DNA from: an uncultured Chryseobacterium sp.
GTDB lineage: Bacteria > Bacteroidota > Bacteroidia > Flavobacteriales > Weeksellaceae
Reading direction: 5' to 3'
DNA: 64,000 nucleotides
NCBI GenBank assembly: GCA_913778505.1
Contig: CAJYWD010000009.1
Location: forward strand, 1 to 64,000
In this document: positions 9,400 to 17,538 of the stretch, piece by piece
Numbering within the stretch: the first letter of the stretch is position 1
Layout: every line of letters starts with the position of its first letter
Program-made: the position numbers and the translations under genes
The notes under the pieces: model-generated
Seen by the model: the letters and a program-made list of their open reading frames with translations, nothing else
Told to the model about the DNA's origin: nothing
Database searches by the model: none

Positions 9400-10435
9400 T
9401 CAAAAAAAACATCCACACAGAAGATACAATCCGCTTTTGGATGAATGGATTCTTGTTTCTCCGCAACGTGCCAATCGTCCTTGGCAGGGACAAACCGAGA
9501 AAAGAGTAGAAGAAGAACTTCCCACTCACGATGAAAATTGTTACCTGTGCGCGGGAAACACTCGTGTAAATGGCGATAAAAATCCGGATTACAAAGGTGT
9601 TTTTGTTTTTGATAATGATTTTGGTTCTTTGATGAAGAATCAAGTAGAATTTGAGGATAAAAACTTTGATTTTTTTTCATTGAGACCCGAGCGTGGTATA
9701 AATCGTGTGATCTGTTTTTCTGAAAATCACAGTCTTACCTTGCCGGAAATGAAAGTTGATGACATCAAAAAAGTGGTTGACGTTTGGCAAAATCAATACA
9801 AAGAATTTGGAAATCTGGATTACATCAATCACATTCAGATTTTTGAAAATAAAGGTCAGATGATGGGCTGTAGCAATCCGCATCCGCACGGACAAATCTG
9901 GGCACAGTCATCAGTTCCGTCCATTGTTTTGAAAACTCAGGACAATCTGAAAAGATATTTTGATAAAAACGGAACTTCACTTTTGGAAGATTACGTCAAA
10001 AAAGAACTTGAAGCTGATGAAAGAATCATTTTAGAAAATGAAGATTTTGTGGCAGTTGTTCCGTTTTGGGCAGTTTGGCCTTATGAAACAATGATTGTCA
10101 GCAAACGTAAAATTGAAAATTTGCTTGAGTTTTCTGAAGAAGAGAAACTTTCATTAGCTTTAATACTAAAAGACTTAACTACAAAGTACGATAATCTTTT
10201 TGAGATGTCATTTCCCTATTCAGCAGGAATTCATCAGTCGCCAACCGACGGAAAACCGCATCCTGAATGGCATTTTCACATGCATTTTTATCCGCCCTTG
10301 CTGAGAAATGCCGAAGTCAAAAAATTCATGGTAGGTTACGAAATGCTGGCGGAACCGCAGCGCGACATTACACCGGAGCAAAGTTCAGATATTCTGAGAG
10401 GTCTTCCTACAAAGCATTATAAAAACGCGGATTAG
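9383..10435 (+). CDS. galT: Galactose-1-phosphate uridylyltransferase
   Basis: The protein begins MNSSFDQKKHPHRRYNPL, which matches the usual start of the family. In-frame ATGs at 9359 and 9368 would lengthen it by 8 or 5 residues and deepen the overlap with galK, so 9383 is preferred. It has a zinc-type CYLCAG motif, the catalytic HPHGQIW (nucleophilic His within NPHPHGQ), and the second half motif HPEWHFHMHFYPP. It exchanges UMP between UDP-glucose and galactose-1-phosphate. Overlap with galK shows translational coupling. Confidence 0.95.
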   Translation: MNSSFDQKKHPHRRYNPLLDEWILVSPQRANRPWQGQTEKRVEEELPTHDENCYLCAGNTRVNGDKNPDYKGVFVFDNDFGSLMKNQVEFEDKNFDFFSLRPERGINRVICFSENHSLTLPEMKVDDIKKVVDVWQNQYKEFGNLDYINHIQIFENKGQMMGCSNPHPHGQIWAQSSVPSIVLKTQDNLKRYFDKNGTSLLEDYVKKELEADERIILENEDFVAVVPFWAVWPYETMIVSKRKIENLLEFSEEEKLSLALILKDLTTKYDNLFEMSFPYSAGIHQSPTDGKPHPEWHFHMHFYPPLLRNAEVKKFMVGYEMLAEPQRDITPEQSSDILRGLPTKHYKNAD

Positions 10436-10476
10436 AAACCACTTAAAATCTTTAGTCTGCATTCAATTTTTAAAAT

Positions 10477-11172
10477 TTAGCTCACACTGACGCCAAAAAT
10501 ATGGCCCACCAGTGCCGTGATTCCCATGGCTACAGTTCCCCAGAAACAGATTCGGAGCACTGCGATTCCTACTTTGGCACCGCCTGTTTTTGCTGAGATA
10601 GCGCCCAGAAGCATCAGGAAAATAATTGAAAAACCGTATTGAAAATAAACCATCTGCTGAATCGGAGCTAGGAGCGAAACGGCAAAAGGAAGTAAAGCTC
10701 CAATGCTGAATGATCCGAAAGACGCCATCGCAGCCTGGAATGGCCTGGCCTGCGTAATTTCATTGATCCCAAGCTCATCATGGGCATGTGCGGCCAGTGC
10801 GTCATGTGCTGTGAGTTCGGTGGCAACTTTCAGCGAGGTTTCTTTGCTCACACCGCGCGCTTCATAGATTTTCGCTAATTCCTGCAGTTCTACTTCCGGC
10901 ATGTCCCTCAACTCCTTTTTTTCGCGGACGAGATCTGCCTTCTCCGTATCTTCCTGCGAACTCACGGACACATATTCGCCTGCGGCCATGGACATTGCTC
11001 CGGCTATCATTCCCGCAAGTGCAGCCAGGATGATCGTATTTCGCTCCGGCGATGCAGCCGCAACACCAATGACAATACTTGTGGTAGAGAGCAGGCCGTC
11101 ATTGGCTCCCAAAACCGAGGCGCGAAGCCAGCCCACACGGTTCACATAATGTTTTTCTAAAGGTTGATGCAT
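10477..11172 (-). CDS. VIT/CCC1-family iron/manganese transporter
   Basis: The 231-residue membrane protein starts MHQPLEKHYVNRVGWLRASV, then GANDGLLSTTSIVIGVAAA, the first helix of the VIT1/CCC1 family. AGMIAGAMSMAAGEYVSVSSQ is the second family signature. A charged loop with many Glu (EDTEKADLVREKKELRD) is the predicted metal-binding domain, followed by three more helices. Family members move Fe(II) or Mn(II) out of the cytosol. It is convergent with galT and is separated from the upstream DUF3570 gene by a strong terminator. Confidence 0.93.
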   Translation of the reverse strand: MHQPLEKHYVNRVGWLRASVLGANDGLLSTTSIVIGVAAASPERNTIILAALAGMIAGAMSMAAGEYVSVSSQEDTEKADLVREKKELRDMPEVELQELAKIYEARGVSKETSLKVATELTAHDALAAHAHDELGINEITQARPFQAAMASFGSFSIGALLPFAVSLLAPIQQMVYFQYGFSIIFLMLLGAISAKTGGAKVGIAVLRICFWGTVAMGITALVGHIFGVSVS

Positions 11173-11260
11173 AAACTTTTGACTTTTTTAGCAATTGCCG
11201 CCTCGGAACGTTGCGGATTTTACTGTTAAATTCCAATCTAAATTTTCCAATTTTAAAAAT

Positions 11261-11286
11261 GACCTGCTCCGATGGTGGAGCAGGTC
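11261..11286 (-). terminator. Intrinsic terminator after the DUF3570 gene
   Basis: On the minus strand GACCTGCTCC and GGAGCAGGTC form a 10-bp GC-rich stem with a 6-nt loop, followed by ATTTTT. It closes the leftward operon that begins at 14730. Confidence 0.9.
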
Positions 11287-11304
11287 AAATTTATAAAACT
11301 TTTC

Positions 11305-12483
11305 TTAGCGGAATCGCAAGTTCAGCGAAATGATATCAGATTTCATCCCGACAGATTTGGTGTAATGACCATAACGGATTTCTAACATGTTCAGCCTGCT
11401 GATCCCGAATACACCATTTTTTGCATTAAGCCTCACACCGGCGCCATAAAAATGACTGTTAAATTTAGAAAGATCATAGTTGCTGGTGTAAAAATCGTCA
11501 AATGCGGTGTGCTGCTGATAGGGTGCAAAATACTTGGCCGCGCTTTGAGAATAATACCTGTAAAAAGGGCTCACAGAGACAAATGGAGAAATCTTAACAG
11601 GCGTTTCAAGACTCAATGTATTGGATCTCAGGCCCCAATCATCCGTGTAATACCGATAGTATGCCCGTAGTATAAAATGATCTCCAAGGAAATAATTGGC
11701 ACGCAGTCCCAGAGGAATTTTAAACCTCTTGTCTGGCAGCGTTTCCTGATGAACACTGCTGTCATTAAAATAAACGCGGTGGAACGGAAGGCTGAGGTAG
11801 CCGGTCTGCTGCACGGCATCACCCAGAATCTCAATCTGAAAATTAGGGTTAATAATCTGCGAGTAAGCCAGCGAAAGTGCGTAGGTATTCCTTCCTTGTG
11901 TTCCCGAATTCAGAACGGAAGGATCATTTCGCAGTTCTATGGGCGCTACCATTTTGACCTGATCCATGTAAGCCTGGAACTTGGCGGTGAATTCTCCCAT
12001 TTTGTCTGGCGTTTTTTGTGCGATACCGATATTGGCGCTGTAAGATTGATAATCATACTCGGTGGATGTAGAAAGTCCGGCCATCATAGTAAAACCGTTG
12101 TTTTCGTTTTCGCGGCTCCAGCTGAGAGCAGGATAAATACGCGTGTCTGCATGCGAAGCGGAAGAATTGGCCTTGAGGTCGATCATGTCAGAGGATGCAG
12201 ATGTGTAATGGTCAATTCCTACACTGATTCCGAATTTATTCTTGCGGTTTTTACTGTCATATTTCACCATGGTAACATCTATGGCGTTGGAGATGTCATT
12301 GAGTTTTTCTGTACCTTTACCGCCTGTCACGGCCGAATTGTTTCCGTCCTGGCTATAGTAGCTGGAAACCAGGTTCGCTTCCTCAAAGGTCAGCTTTTTG
12401 GAAGGCTGACTGTTCGTGTTTTCCTGTCCTTTGGTATTTAATATGCCAAAAAGTGCAATAATGCTGAGGATAATCTTTTTCAT
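11305..12483 (-). CDS. DUF3570-type outer-membrane beta-barrel protein
   Basis: The start at 12483 gives MKKIILSIIALFGILNTKGQ, a normal signal peptide; the longer frame from 12549 lacks one. After cleavage come residues TGGKGTEKLNDISNAIDV, which I recognise as the start of the DUF3570 family, then alternating amphipathic strands ending in an aromatic C-terminus (LNLRFR), as expected for an outer-membrane barrel. Function unknown. It is the last gene of a leftward set with a PP-tail protein, thioredoxin, ApbE and DUF4266 lipoprotein, a combination that suggests a cell-envelope redox or metal role. Confidence 0.8.
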   Translation of the reverse strand: MKKIILSIIALFGILNTKGQENTNSQPSKKLTFEEANLVSSYYSQDGNNSAVTGGKGTEKLNDISNAIDVTMVKYDSKNRKNKFGISVGIDHYTSASSDMIDLKANSSASHADTRIYPALSWSRENENNGFTMMAGLSTSTEYDYQSYSANIGIAQKTPDKMGEFTAKFQAYMDQVKMVAPIELRNDPSVLNSGTQGRNTYALSLAYSQIINPNFQIEILGDAVQQTGYLSLPFHRVYFNDSSVHQETLPDKRFKIPLGLRANYFLGDHFILRAYYRYYTDDWGLRSNTLSLETPVKISPFVSVSPFYRYYSQSAAKYFAPYQQHTAFDDFYTSNYDLSKFNSHFYGAGVRLNAKNGVFGISRLNMLEIRYGHYTKSVGMKSDIISLNLRFR

Positions 12484-12505
12484 TGGGATATAATTTTCAT
12501 GATGA

Positions 12506-12769
12506 TTAATTACAGCCACAGCCGCCACCCACTTTGCCTGCATTTGCACCTGAGGAGCCTTCTCTGTAAGACTGAAAGCTGAGCTCTGTTTTTTCTACAG
12601 GGCGGTTGCCCAATACCATTTCGGCATCATTGAGTTTGCTTTGTTCATAGGCTTTCACAGTGGTACAGGAATGTAGAAGAAGCATAAAAATTATTGCTGA
12701 CATTCCAAAAGTTTTATAATTTTTCAGACAGTTTGGATATAGTTGGCTCGTCCAATTATATTTCTTCAT
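12506..12769 (-). CDS. DUF4266-type small Cys-tail lipoprotein
   Basis: The mature part begins at lipobox Cys (LLLHSC), reads TTVKAYEQSKLNDAEM, continues to SFQSYREGSSGANAGK and ends VGGGCGCN. This is the DUF4266 pattern. Start is uncertain: 12769 (MKKYNW) gives a basic N-terminus, 12703 (MSAIIF) gives the family's usual ~65-residue length, and 12823 looks too long. Role unknown. The phrase EGSSGAN resembles the flavinylation motif used by ApbE (Dxx[ST]GA[ST]) except that the acceptor Ser/Thr is Asn. It lies between apbE and the DUF3570 gene. Confidence 0.75.
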   Translation of the reverse strand: MKKYNWTSQLYPNCLKNYKTFGMSAIIFMLLLHSCTTVKAYEQSKLNDAEMVLGNRPVEKTELSFQSYREGSSGANAGKVGGGCGCN

Positions 12770-12892
12770 GAAGTCTACCCTTGTAGCATTATGATGATTA
12801 ATTAGATTTTTCATTAAAGTCAATTTTTAAGTTGTTGTTGATTAATATTAAAACTGAATAGAGGAATTCCGCTGGTGGGAAACTTGCGAAAT

Positions 12893-13819
12893 CTATTTCA
12901 GATGGATGTTGGCAGAACTGTAGACCCTGTTCTGATCATCGATAATAATGCATTCCAGATGATTAATCTGATTTATCATATCCATAGCAGCGTCCACGCC
13001 CATGATGCCGGCCGGTGTTGCCATGGCATCCGCAATCTCTGCATTAGGACAGAATATCGTGACGCTCTTGACGCCGGACACCGGAACCCCAGTCTTCGGA
13101 TTGATGGTATGAGAGTATTTTTTTCCGTCAATGATCACAAATTTCTCATAATTTCCGGAAGTGGCAACTGCCATATCATTGATATTGAGATACGAAAAAG
13201 GCTGTCTGGCACTGTCAGGATCTGCAATGCCGATGCTCCAGGGTTTTCCGTTGGCTTGCTTTCCCCAGGCTGTAAGATCGCCGGAGGCATTTACAATGCC
13301 TGACTGTACGCCACGGCCGATCAGAATTCTTTTTGCCATTTCCGCCGCATAACCTTTGCCGATACCGCCAAAACCGATACGCATACCTTTCAATGTCAGA
13401 AACACGGTTTGATTTTCCCGATCCAGAATAATGTTCTGATAGTTCACCAGATGAAGTTGTTCTTTGATCAATTCCGGATCCGGGAGACTTGTCATTTTTC
13501 GATTGAAATTCCAGAGATTCTTATCAATTCCACCGTAGCTGATATCAAAATAACCATCGGTAATCTTACTGATTTTCAGGCTACGGGCAATCAGATCTAG
13601 GATTTCCATATCTACCCGAACAGGATTAATGCCTGCATTTCGATTGATAAGGCTGGTCTGGCTGTCTTCGCTGAAGGTCGTGAGAAGTTTTTCAATTCTC
13701 TGGATCTCCGCTATGGCTGCATCAATATGGGTATGGGCTTCATCCTCACGAGTGTCTACCACTGTGATTTCGAATGCATTTCCCATCAGCTTCTGATGTT
13801 TTTTAAATTCTCTCAGCAT
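12893..13819 (-). CDS. apbE: FAD:protein FMN transferase
   Basis: The 308-residue protein matches ApbE: MGNAFEITVVDT near the start, RIEKLLTTFSEDSQTSLIN, YFDISYGG, the central RIGFGGIGKGYAAEMA and IVNASGDLTAWG, then the metal-site region SHTINPKTG and AEIADAMATPAGIMG. ApbE attaches FMN to Thr/Ser of extracytoplasmic proteins, using FAD and Mg. Many homologues carry a signal or lipoprotein peptide; none is evident from the start at 13819, so the true N-terminus or location is open. It directly follows a thioredoxin gene (11 bp) and precedes the DUF4266 lipoprotein gene. Confidence 0.92.
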   Translation of the reverse strand: MLREFKKHQKLMGNAFEITVVDTREDEAHTHIDAAIAEIQRIEKLLTTFSEDSQTSLINRNAGINPVRVDMEILDLIARSLKISKITDGYFDISYGGIDKNLWNFNRKMTSLPDPELIKEQLHLVNYQNIILDRENQTVFLTLKGMRIGFGGIGKGYAAEMAKRILIGRGVQSGIVNASGDLTAWGKQANGKPWSIGIADPDSARQPFSYLNINDMAVATSGNYEKFVIIDGKKYSHTINPKTGVPVSGVKSVTIFCPNAEIADAMATPAGIMGVDAAMDMINQINHLECIIIDDQNRVYSSANIHLK

Positions 13820-13830
13820 CCGCTGCGCGA

Positions 13831-14274
13831 TTAATTTTGCGAGTCCTTCATGGATTTGATCTCAGTGACAAATGCCAGCGCATTCTCGGACGGCAATCCT
13901 TCCCACGTTTTCAGGACTTTTCCTTCCGAGTCCAGCAGAATAGTGTAAGGAAAAATACCTTTAGGATTATAGGTGTCGGCTAGATGTTCGTTTTCTTTCT
14001 TAATGGATTCTTCCGGCTGATTTTTTTTATTGCGCGGAAAATCAGCATTCAGATAGACTATAACGTTATCAGATTCCAGCTGTCTGAATTCTTCCGTGTC
14101 AATAATATTTTTGTGAAGTTTGATACACGGAACACACCAGTCGGATCCCGAGAAGTTAAGTAAAATCAGTTCATGATGGTCTTTAGCTGTTTTTTTAGCA
14201 GCTTCCATTCTGCTTTGAGCATGGAGACCCGTAATACATACAGCCAGGAAAATGGCTGAAAAAAAAGTTTTCAT
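13831..14274 (-). CDS. Secreted thioredoxin-family protein (WCVPC)
   Basis: The 147-residue protein has a signal peptide (MKTFFSAIFLAVCITGLHAQ) and then a thioredoxin fold with FSGSDWCVPCIKLHKNI, redox pair Cys47/Cys50 by count. The cis-Pro region reads GIFPYTILLDSEGK. Such exported thioredoxins reduce disulfides or metal-site cysteines in the periplasm. Neighbours apbE, the Cys-tail lipoprotein and the SCO1 gene in the divergent operon fit a role in keeping cysteines reduced for cofactor or copper loading. This link is inferred from position. Confidence 0.88.
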   Translation of the reverse strand: MKTFFSAIFLAVCITGLHAQSRMEAAKKTAKDHHELILLNFSGSDWCVPCIKLHKNIIDTEEFRQLESDNVIVYLNADFPRNKKNQPEESIKKENEHLADTYNPKGIFPYTILLDSEGKVLKTWEGLPSENALAFVTEIKSMKDSQN

Positions 14275-14337
14275 AAATTACAAAAGAGGTTTAATTATCA
14301 GGATAAAAAGTGCGGTAATCTTATTCCGCAAGCATAT

Positions 14338-14730
14338 TCAGGATAACACAAACCTCGGCGGTTCCCAAACCGAACTTAAAAAACCCTTGTAACAGAGGTC
14401 TTCATCTTTACAGGGCATTTTGTGAGAATACACAGGCTCTGATGTTTTTTCATCAAGCGTCAGAAGGAAATCCTGCTGAAGCGTAAAAACGAGATGAAGT
14501 GGTTTTGCATGAATAATGAAGGGAAGTTGCTGATCTTTGCCATAATCACTGTCCTTGGAAGGATGGCTGTAATGTGCAATAAGAAAGGCAGTGACAGGCA
14601 TGTCAGGATTAAGAGCCTTATGCTCAAGATAATGCTCTGCCAAAACTGGCAGTTTCAAAAACTGATACAGTTCGGTCGTGGAGACCAAAAACAATGTGAT
14701 CAGTAGAATGGACAGCACTTTTTTCATCAT
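14338..14730 (-). CDS. Small secreted/membrane protein with C-terminal WEPP tail, unknown function
   Basis: 130 residues, one N-terminal hydrophobic segment (MMKKVLSILLITLFLVST), then LPVLAEHYLEHKALNP, a His-rich middle (HYSHPSKDS, IIHAKPLHLVF), a Cys pair (MPCKDEDLC) and the tail SSVWEPPRFVLS. I recognise no characterised family. The aromatic-x-Pro-Pro tail is shared in form with the two mini-proteins of the divergent operon (FHPPL and VWRPPI), which suggests a related envelope role. It is the first gene of the leftward operon. A TAACTTTG box at 14740-14733 lies immediately before the start; the second Met (14727) may be used. Confidence 0.6.
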   Translation of the reverse strand: MMKKVLSILLITLFLVSTTELYQFLKLPVLAEHYLEHKALNPDMPVTAFLIAHYSHPSKDSDYGKDQQLPFIIHAKPLHLVFTLQQDFLLTLDEKTSEPVYSHKMPCKDEDLCYKGFLSSVWEPPRFVLS

Positions 14731-14861
14731 ATCAAAGTTATAAAATCTGGTGTTAAGAATGATTTTAAATTGATAATATATTGTAACATAAAAAACTTCA
14801 ATTAATTATATCGAAGTACTGTCAAAAATCATGAAGAAAATGTTGATTTATTGTTACTTTT

Positions 14862-15230
14862 GTGGTTCTGAAAACATTTATCTCCATATTGATTCTCCTC
14901 ATCATTGCCATGCGTCCTGCACTGCCACTGATGAATTTCGTTGTAAATTATGATTACATCGCCCAGAATCTCTGCGAGAACCGGGACCGCCCGGAACTTT
15001 CGTGCCACGGGAAATGCTATCTGGCGAAAGAGATTGCAAAAACCGAGAAGCAGCAAAGTACAGACAATTCTGTGAAAATCAGTTCTTTGGATATTTTTAT
15101 CGTTAAGGATATTATGGACGCTACTATGATACTGCTGCCTGAAAATCCGGACCAGGTGAGGTTTTCCAGTTACAGGAATGATTACCATTCAGATTTTAAC
15201 GCCGATATTTTTCATCCGCCTTTAGTTTGA
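14862..15230 (+). CDS. Cys-motif membrane mini-protein (C-x9-C-x3-C), paralogue 1
   Basis: 122 residues with a GTG start chosen because it gives the complete N-terminal membrane segment (LKTFISILILLIIAM). The soluble part has YIAQNLCENRDRPELSCHGK then CYLAKEI: Cys38, Cys48 and Cys52. The tail is ADIFHPPLV. A paralogue at 16239 keeps the same motif. I know of no assigned function. It opens the rightward operon containing YHS, SCO1, MbnP and MbnH genes, so metal (copper) binding or delivery is a reasonable guess. A TTG/ATG start further in would cut the membrane segment. Confidence 0.6.
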   Translation: MVLKTFISILILLIIAMRPALPLMNFVVNYDYIAQNLCENRDRPELSCHGKCYLAKEIAKTEKQQSTDNSVKISSLDIFIVKDIMDATMILLPENPDQVRFSSYRNDYHSDFNADIFHPPLV

Positions 15231-15291
15231 TTTTGCTCCGTTTCTTACCGAAACACTGAATGCTAAAAGTCAAATTAAAATCAATAAAAGA

Positions 15292-15558
15292 ATGAAAATA
15301 TTTTTTGGGATGCTGATGCTGTCAGTATCCGTAATAGCCTGTACACAGGAAACTCCCAAAGTAAAACATGTAAAAATGAAGCCGGCTGCCAATATGAAAG
15401 GCATCTCAGTCATTAATGCCGAGGATCCTCTCTGCCACATGAAAACTGCAGAATTTCTGAAGGATACAGCTGTTTATCAACATAAAGTGTACGGATTCTG
15501 CAGCGATCACTGTAAATCTGAATTCAAAAAAAATCCTGCCCGCTATGTCCAAAACTAA
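15292..15558 (+). CDS. YHS-domain lipoprotein
   Basis: 88 residues with a lipoprotein signal (lipobox IAC, Cys17). Residues 43-88 form a YHS domain: NAEDPLCHMKTAEF, then VYGFCSDHCKSEFKKNP and the closing ARYV. Cys48, Cys70 and Cys74 are the likely metal ligands. YHS domains are found in copper and other heavy-metal proteins. The gene overlaps the SCO1 gene by 14 bp, so the two are coupled in translation. Confidence 0.88.
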   Translation: MKIFFGMLMLSVSVIACTQETPKVKHVKMKPAANMKGISVINAEDPLCHMKTAEFLKDTAVYQHKVYGFCSDHCKSEFKKNPARYVQN

Positions 15559-16234
15559 ACGCAAAAATACCGATGGTTCAAAGCGTAAGATCATTGTACC
15601 CATCGCAGTTTTTGCAGTATTATTCCTGATTATTGGTATAGGAATCAGCTATTTCAAAAAAAGTCTTTATACTGTGATGGACGTGCCTGCGTATAGCCTT
15701 ACGGATCAGAGCAATCAGAAACTTACGGATCATTCGATGATGGGAAAAGTCTACCTCGTGGAATTTTTTTACAGCCGATGTCCTACCATCTGCCCTGTGA
15801 TGAACCGTAATATGAAGTTTATCCAGGATCATATCAACAGTCCTGACTTTGGGATCATCTCTATCAGCATCGATCCTGAAAATGACACGCCTGCAGTGCT
15901 GAAAAATCATGCGAGAATGATGGGTGCCACATCGCCGAACTGGCATTTTCTTTCCGGCAAGCGCAACGATATAGGACATCTGGCAGACCAGTTCCGTATT
16001 TATGTGGGCGACAAGGAAGATCAGGCAGAAAGCCTGAACCACAGCGGCATGATTGCCCTGGTAGATAAAAACGGACGTCTGAGATGCAGGTTTGATGAAA
16101 ATAATATGCCGATGCTCTATTATTCCGGACTAAATTATGAAGATGCGGCCGGAAAAAAGACCAGTCTTACCGGTACTTTTCATCCTGACCGGGAGAAGCT
16201 GATTGAAGATATTCAAAAACTGCTGAAAGAATAA
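15545..16234 (+). CDS. SCO1/SenC-type copper chaperone
   Basis: 229 residues: basic N-terminus, one membrane anchor (about 15-35), then a thioredoxin-like SCO domain with the copper-binding CPTICPVM (Cys79, Cys83) and the third ligand His166 in LNHSGMIALVD. SCO proteins deliver Cu to the CuA site of cytochrome oxidase or act as periplasmic thiol reductants. Here it is surrounded by YHS, MbnP and MbnH genes and no oxidase genes, so a role in general copper handling is likely. It is followed after four bases by the second Cys-motif mini-protein. Confidence 0.93.
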   Translation: MSKTKRKNTDGSKRKIIVPIAVFAVLFLIIGIGISYFKKSLYTVMDVPAYSLTDQSNQKLTDHSMMGKVYLVEFFYSRCPTICPVMNRNMKFIQDHINSPDFGIISISIDPENDTPAVLKNHARMMGATSPNWHFLSGKRNDIGHLADQFRIYVGDKEDQAESLNHSGMIALVDKNGRLRCRFDENNMPMLYYSGLNYEDAAGKKTSLTGTFHPDREKLIEDIQKLLKE

Positions 16235-16238
16235 TTGT

Positions 16239-16604
16239 TTGAGGCTTTTTATTAATCTTTTTATTGTTTTGGTATTGGTGTGCAAACCTGCAGCGCCATG
16301 GCTGGATTATGCCCTGAACCGTGATAAAATTGCTCAGACACTCTGCGTCAATAAAGACAAACCTCAGTTGCATTGTAACGGAAAATGCTACCTCGGTAAA
16401 TCTTTGGCAGACGATGTTGATAGCAAACCCATTACAAAAAACAAAAGTCAGGTTATCAAACTTTTGGATAGTTTTATTCCTGTTGAGCCGGAAATCCTGG
16501 CTGTCCATTTTTATATCATCATCGTAAAATTAAACGTTCAGATGAGTTCCGGCTACCGTTTTTGCCTAATCAATTTGGTTTGGCGCCCGCCGATTTTTAG
16601 TTGA
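16239..16604 (+). CDS. Cys-motif membrane mini-protein (C-x9-C-x3-C), paralogue 2
   Basis: 121 residues from a TTG start four bases after the SCO1 stop. It has an N-terminal membrane segment (LFINLFIVLVLVC), then KIAQTLCVNKDKPQLHCNGK and CYLGKSL with Cys36, Cys46 and Cys50, and ends LVWRPPIFS. Alignment with the 14862 product is clear across the Cys motif and weak elsewhere, so the two arose by an old duplication. Tight spacing indicates translational coupling to SCO1. Function unknown; a role in metal transfer is inferred from the operon. Confidence 0.62.
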   Translation: MRLFINLFIVLVLVCKPAAPWLDYALNRDKIAQTLCVNKDKPQLHCNGKCYLGKSLADDVDSKPITKNKSQVIKLLDSFIPVEPEILAVHFYIIIVKLNVQMSSGYRFCLINLVWRPPIFS

Positions 16605-16704
16605 TTTTTACTAAAACCGACTATTCCTTTTTCCTGCGCTAATTCAGTGTTAGGATAAGCTTAATATGTCTCAATTTTATCAATTTTCAACAAAAAATCA
16701 ACAC

Positions 16705-17538
16705 ATGAAATCAAACCGATTCTTACACATACTATTTTTAGCAATAACGCTTACATTTTTATCCTGCAGAAGTCAGGAAGATGATGCACAAGCCAATACG
16801 ACAGGTAATCTGCAACTGAAATTCGAAAACGGATTTAATAATCTTGGCAATATTGTTCTTAGTCAGACAACACAGACTTCATTCAGCGGTCAGAAGCACC
16901 AGTTTTCCACCTTGAAATACATTATCAGCAACATTGTTCTAATGGATGACAGCGGCAAGGAATTCCAGTATCATTATAATGATCCGGATCATGGCGCATT
17001 TATCATCAGCCAGAATGAAGCGAAAGGCGGCATTGTCTACCTCGATCTGAAAGAAATTCCGGCGGGCAATTACCGGAAGATCAGATTTGGTCTTGGTATC
17101 AGTCAGAGTGCTTATCTTTTGGGTCAGAATGGGCAGGGCGTATTCTGGGAAAAAGCAAAACAAGAAGGCATGACATGGTCCTGGGCTGCTGGCTACATTT
17201 TCACAAAACTGGAAGGGAAATATGGCTCTGCAACGGCTGATACGGAATTTATGAATCATTGCGGGAATATGGGCAATACTGCTGCCAACGGAACGCCGGA
17301 TCTCTACCGCGAGATTACGCTGAGTCTGCCTACAACTGCGAGAATCAGTGAAACCGTAACGCCTTCCGTTCACATCACGGCAGATCTTAATCAATTCCTG
17401 AGCGGATCGCATCACCTGATACTGAACAGCAGCAACCAAATGGCCATGGGTTCCGGCTCGGCCACAGATCCTCATCTGATTCAGGTGACAGACAATCTGA
17501 CTGCAATGTTTAAGGTCGATCATGTTCACAATGATTAG
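16705..17538 (+). CDS. MbnP-family copper-binding lipoprotein
   Basis: The start at 16705 (MKSNRFLHI) gives a lipoprotein signal with lipobox LSC (Cys21) and 277 residues; the frame is open from 16666. The mature protein has LQLKFENGF, QFSTLKYIISNI, IPAGNYRKIRFGLG and MTWSWAAGYIFTKLEG, all typical of MbnP. In known MbnP proteins one Trp is oxidised to kynurenine by the partner di-haem MbnH and then takes part in copper binding; Trp158 or Trp160 here is the candidate. The MbnH gene follows with a 17-bp overlap. No methanobactin synthesis genes are present. Confidence 0.88.
   Translation: MKSNRFLHILFLAITLTFLSCRSQEDDAQANTTGNLQLKFENGFNNLGNIVLSQTTQTSFSGQKHQFSTLKYIISNIVLMDDSGKEFQYHYNDPDHGAFIISQNEAKGGIVYLDLKEIPAGNYRKIRFGLGISQSAYLLGQNGQGVFWEKAKQEGMTWSWAAGYIFTKLEGKYGSATADTEFMNHCGNMGNTAANGTPDLYREITLSLPTTARISETVTPSVHITADLNQFLSGSHHLILNSSNQMAMGSGSATDPHLIQVTDNLTAMFKVDHVHND

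Noticed and set aside
11677-12441. 254-codon plus-strand frame opposite the DUF3570 gene
   Set aside because: The minus-strand gene has a signal peptide, family motif and terminator; the opposite frame has none.
14820-14862. Weak Crp/Fnr-like site (TGT-N6-TCA at 14820-14831) 29.5 bp before a TACTTTTG box at 14855-14862
   Set aside because: The spacing fits the regulon, but one half site is changed and the box overlaps the GTG start of the mini-protein gene, so transcription would begin inside the coding region.
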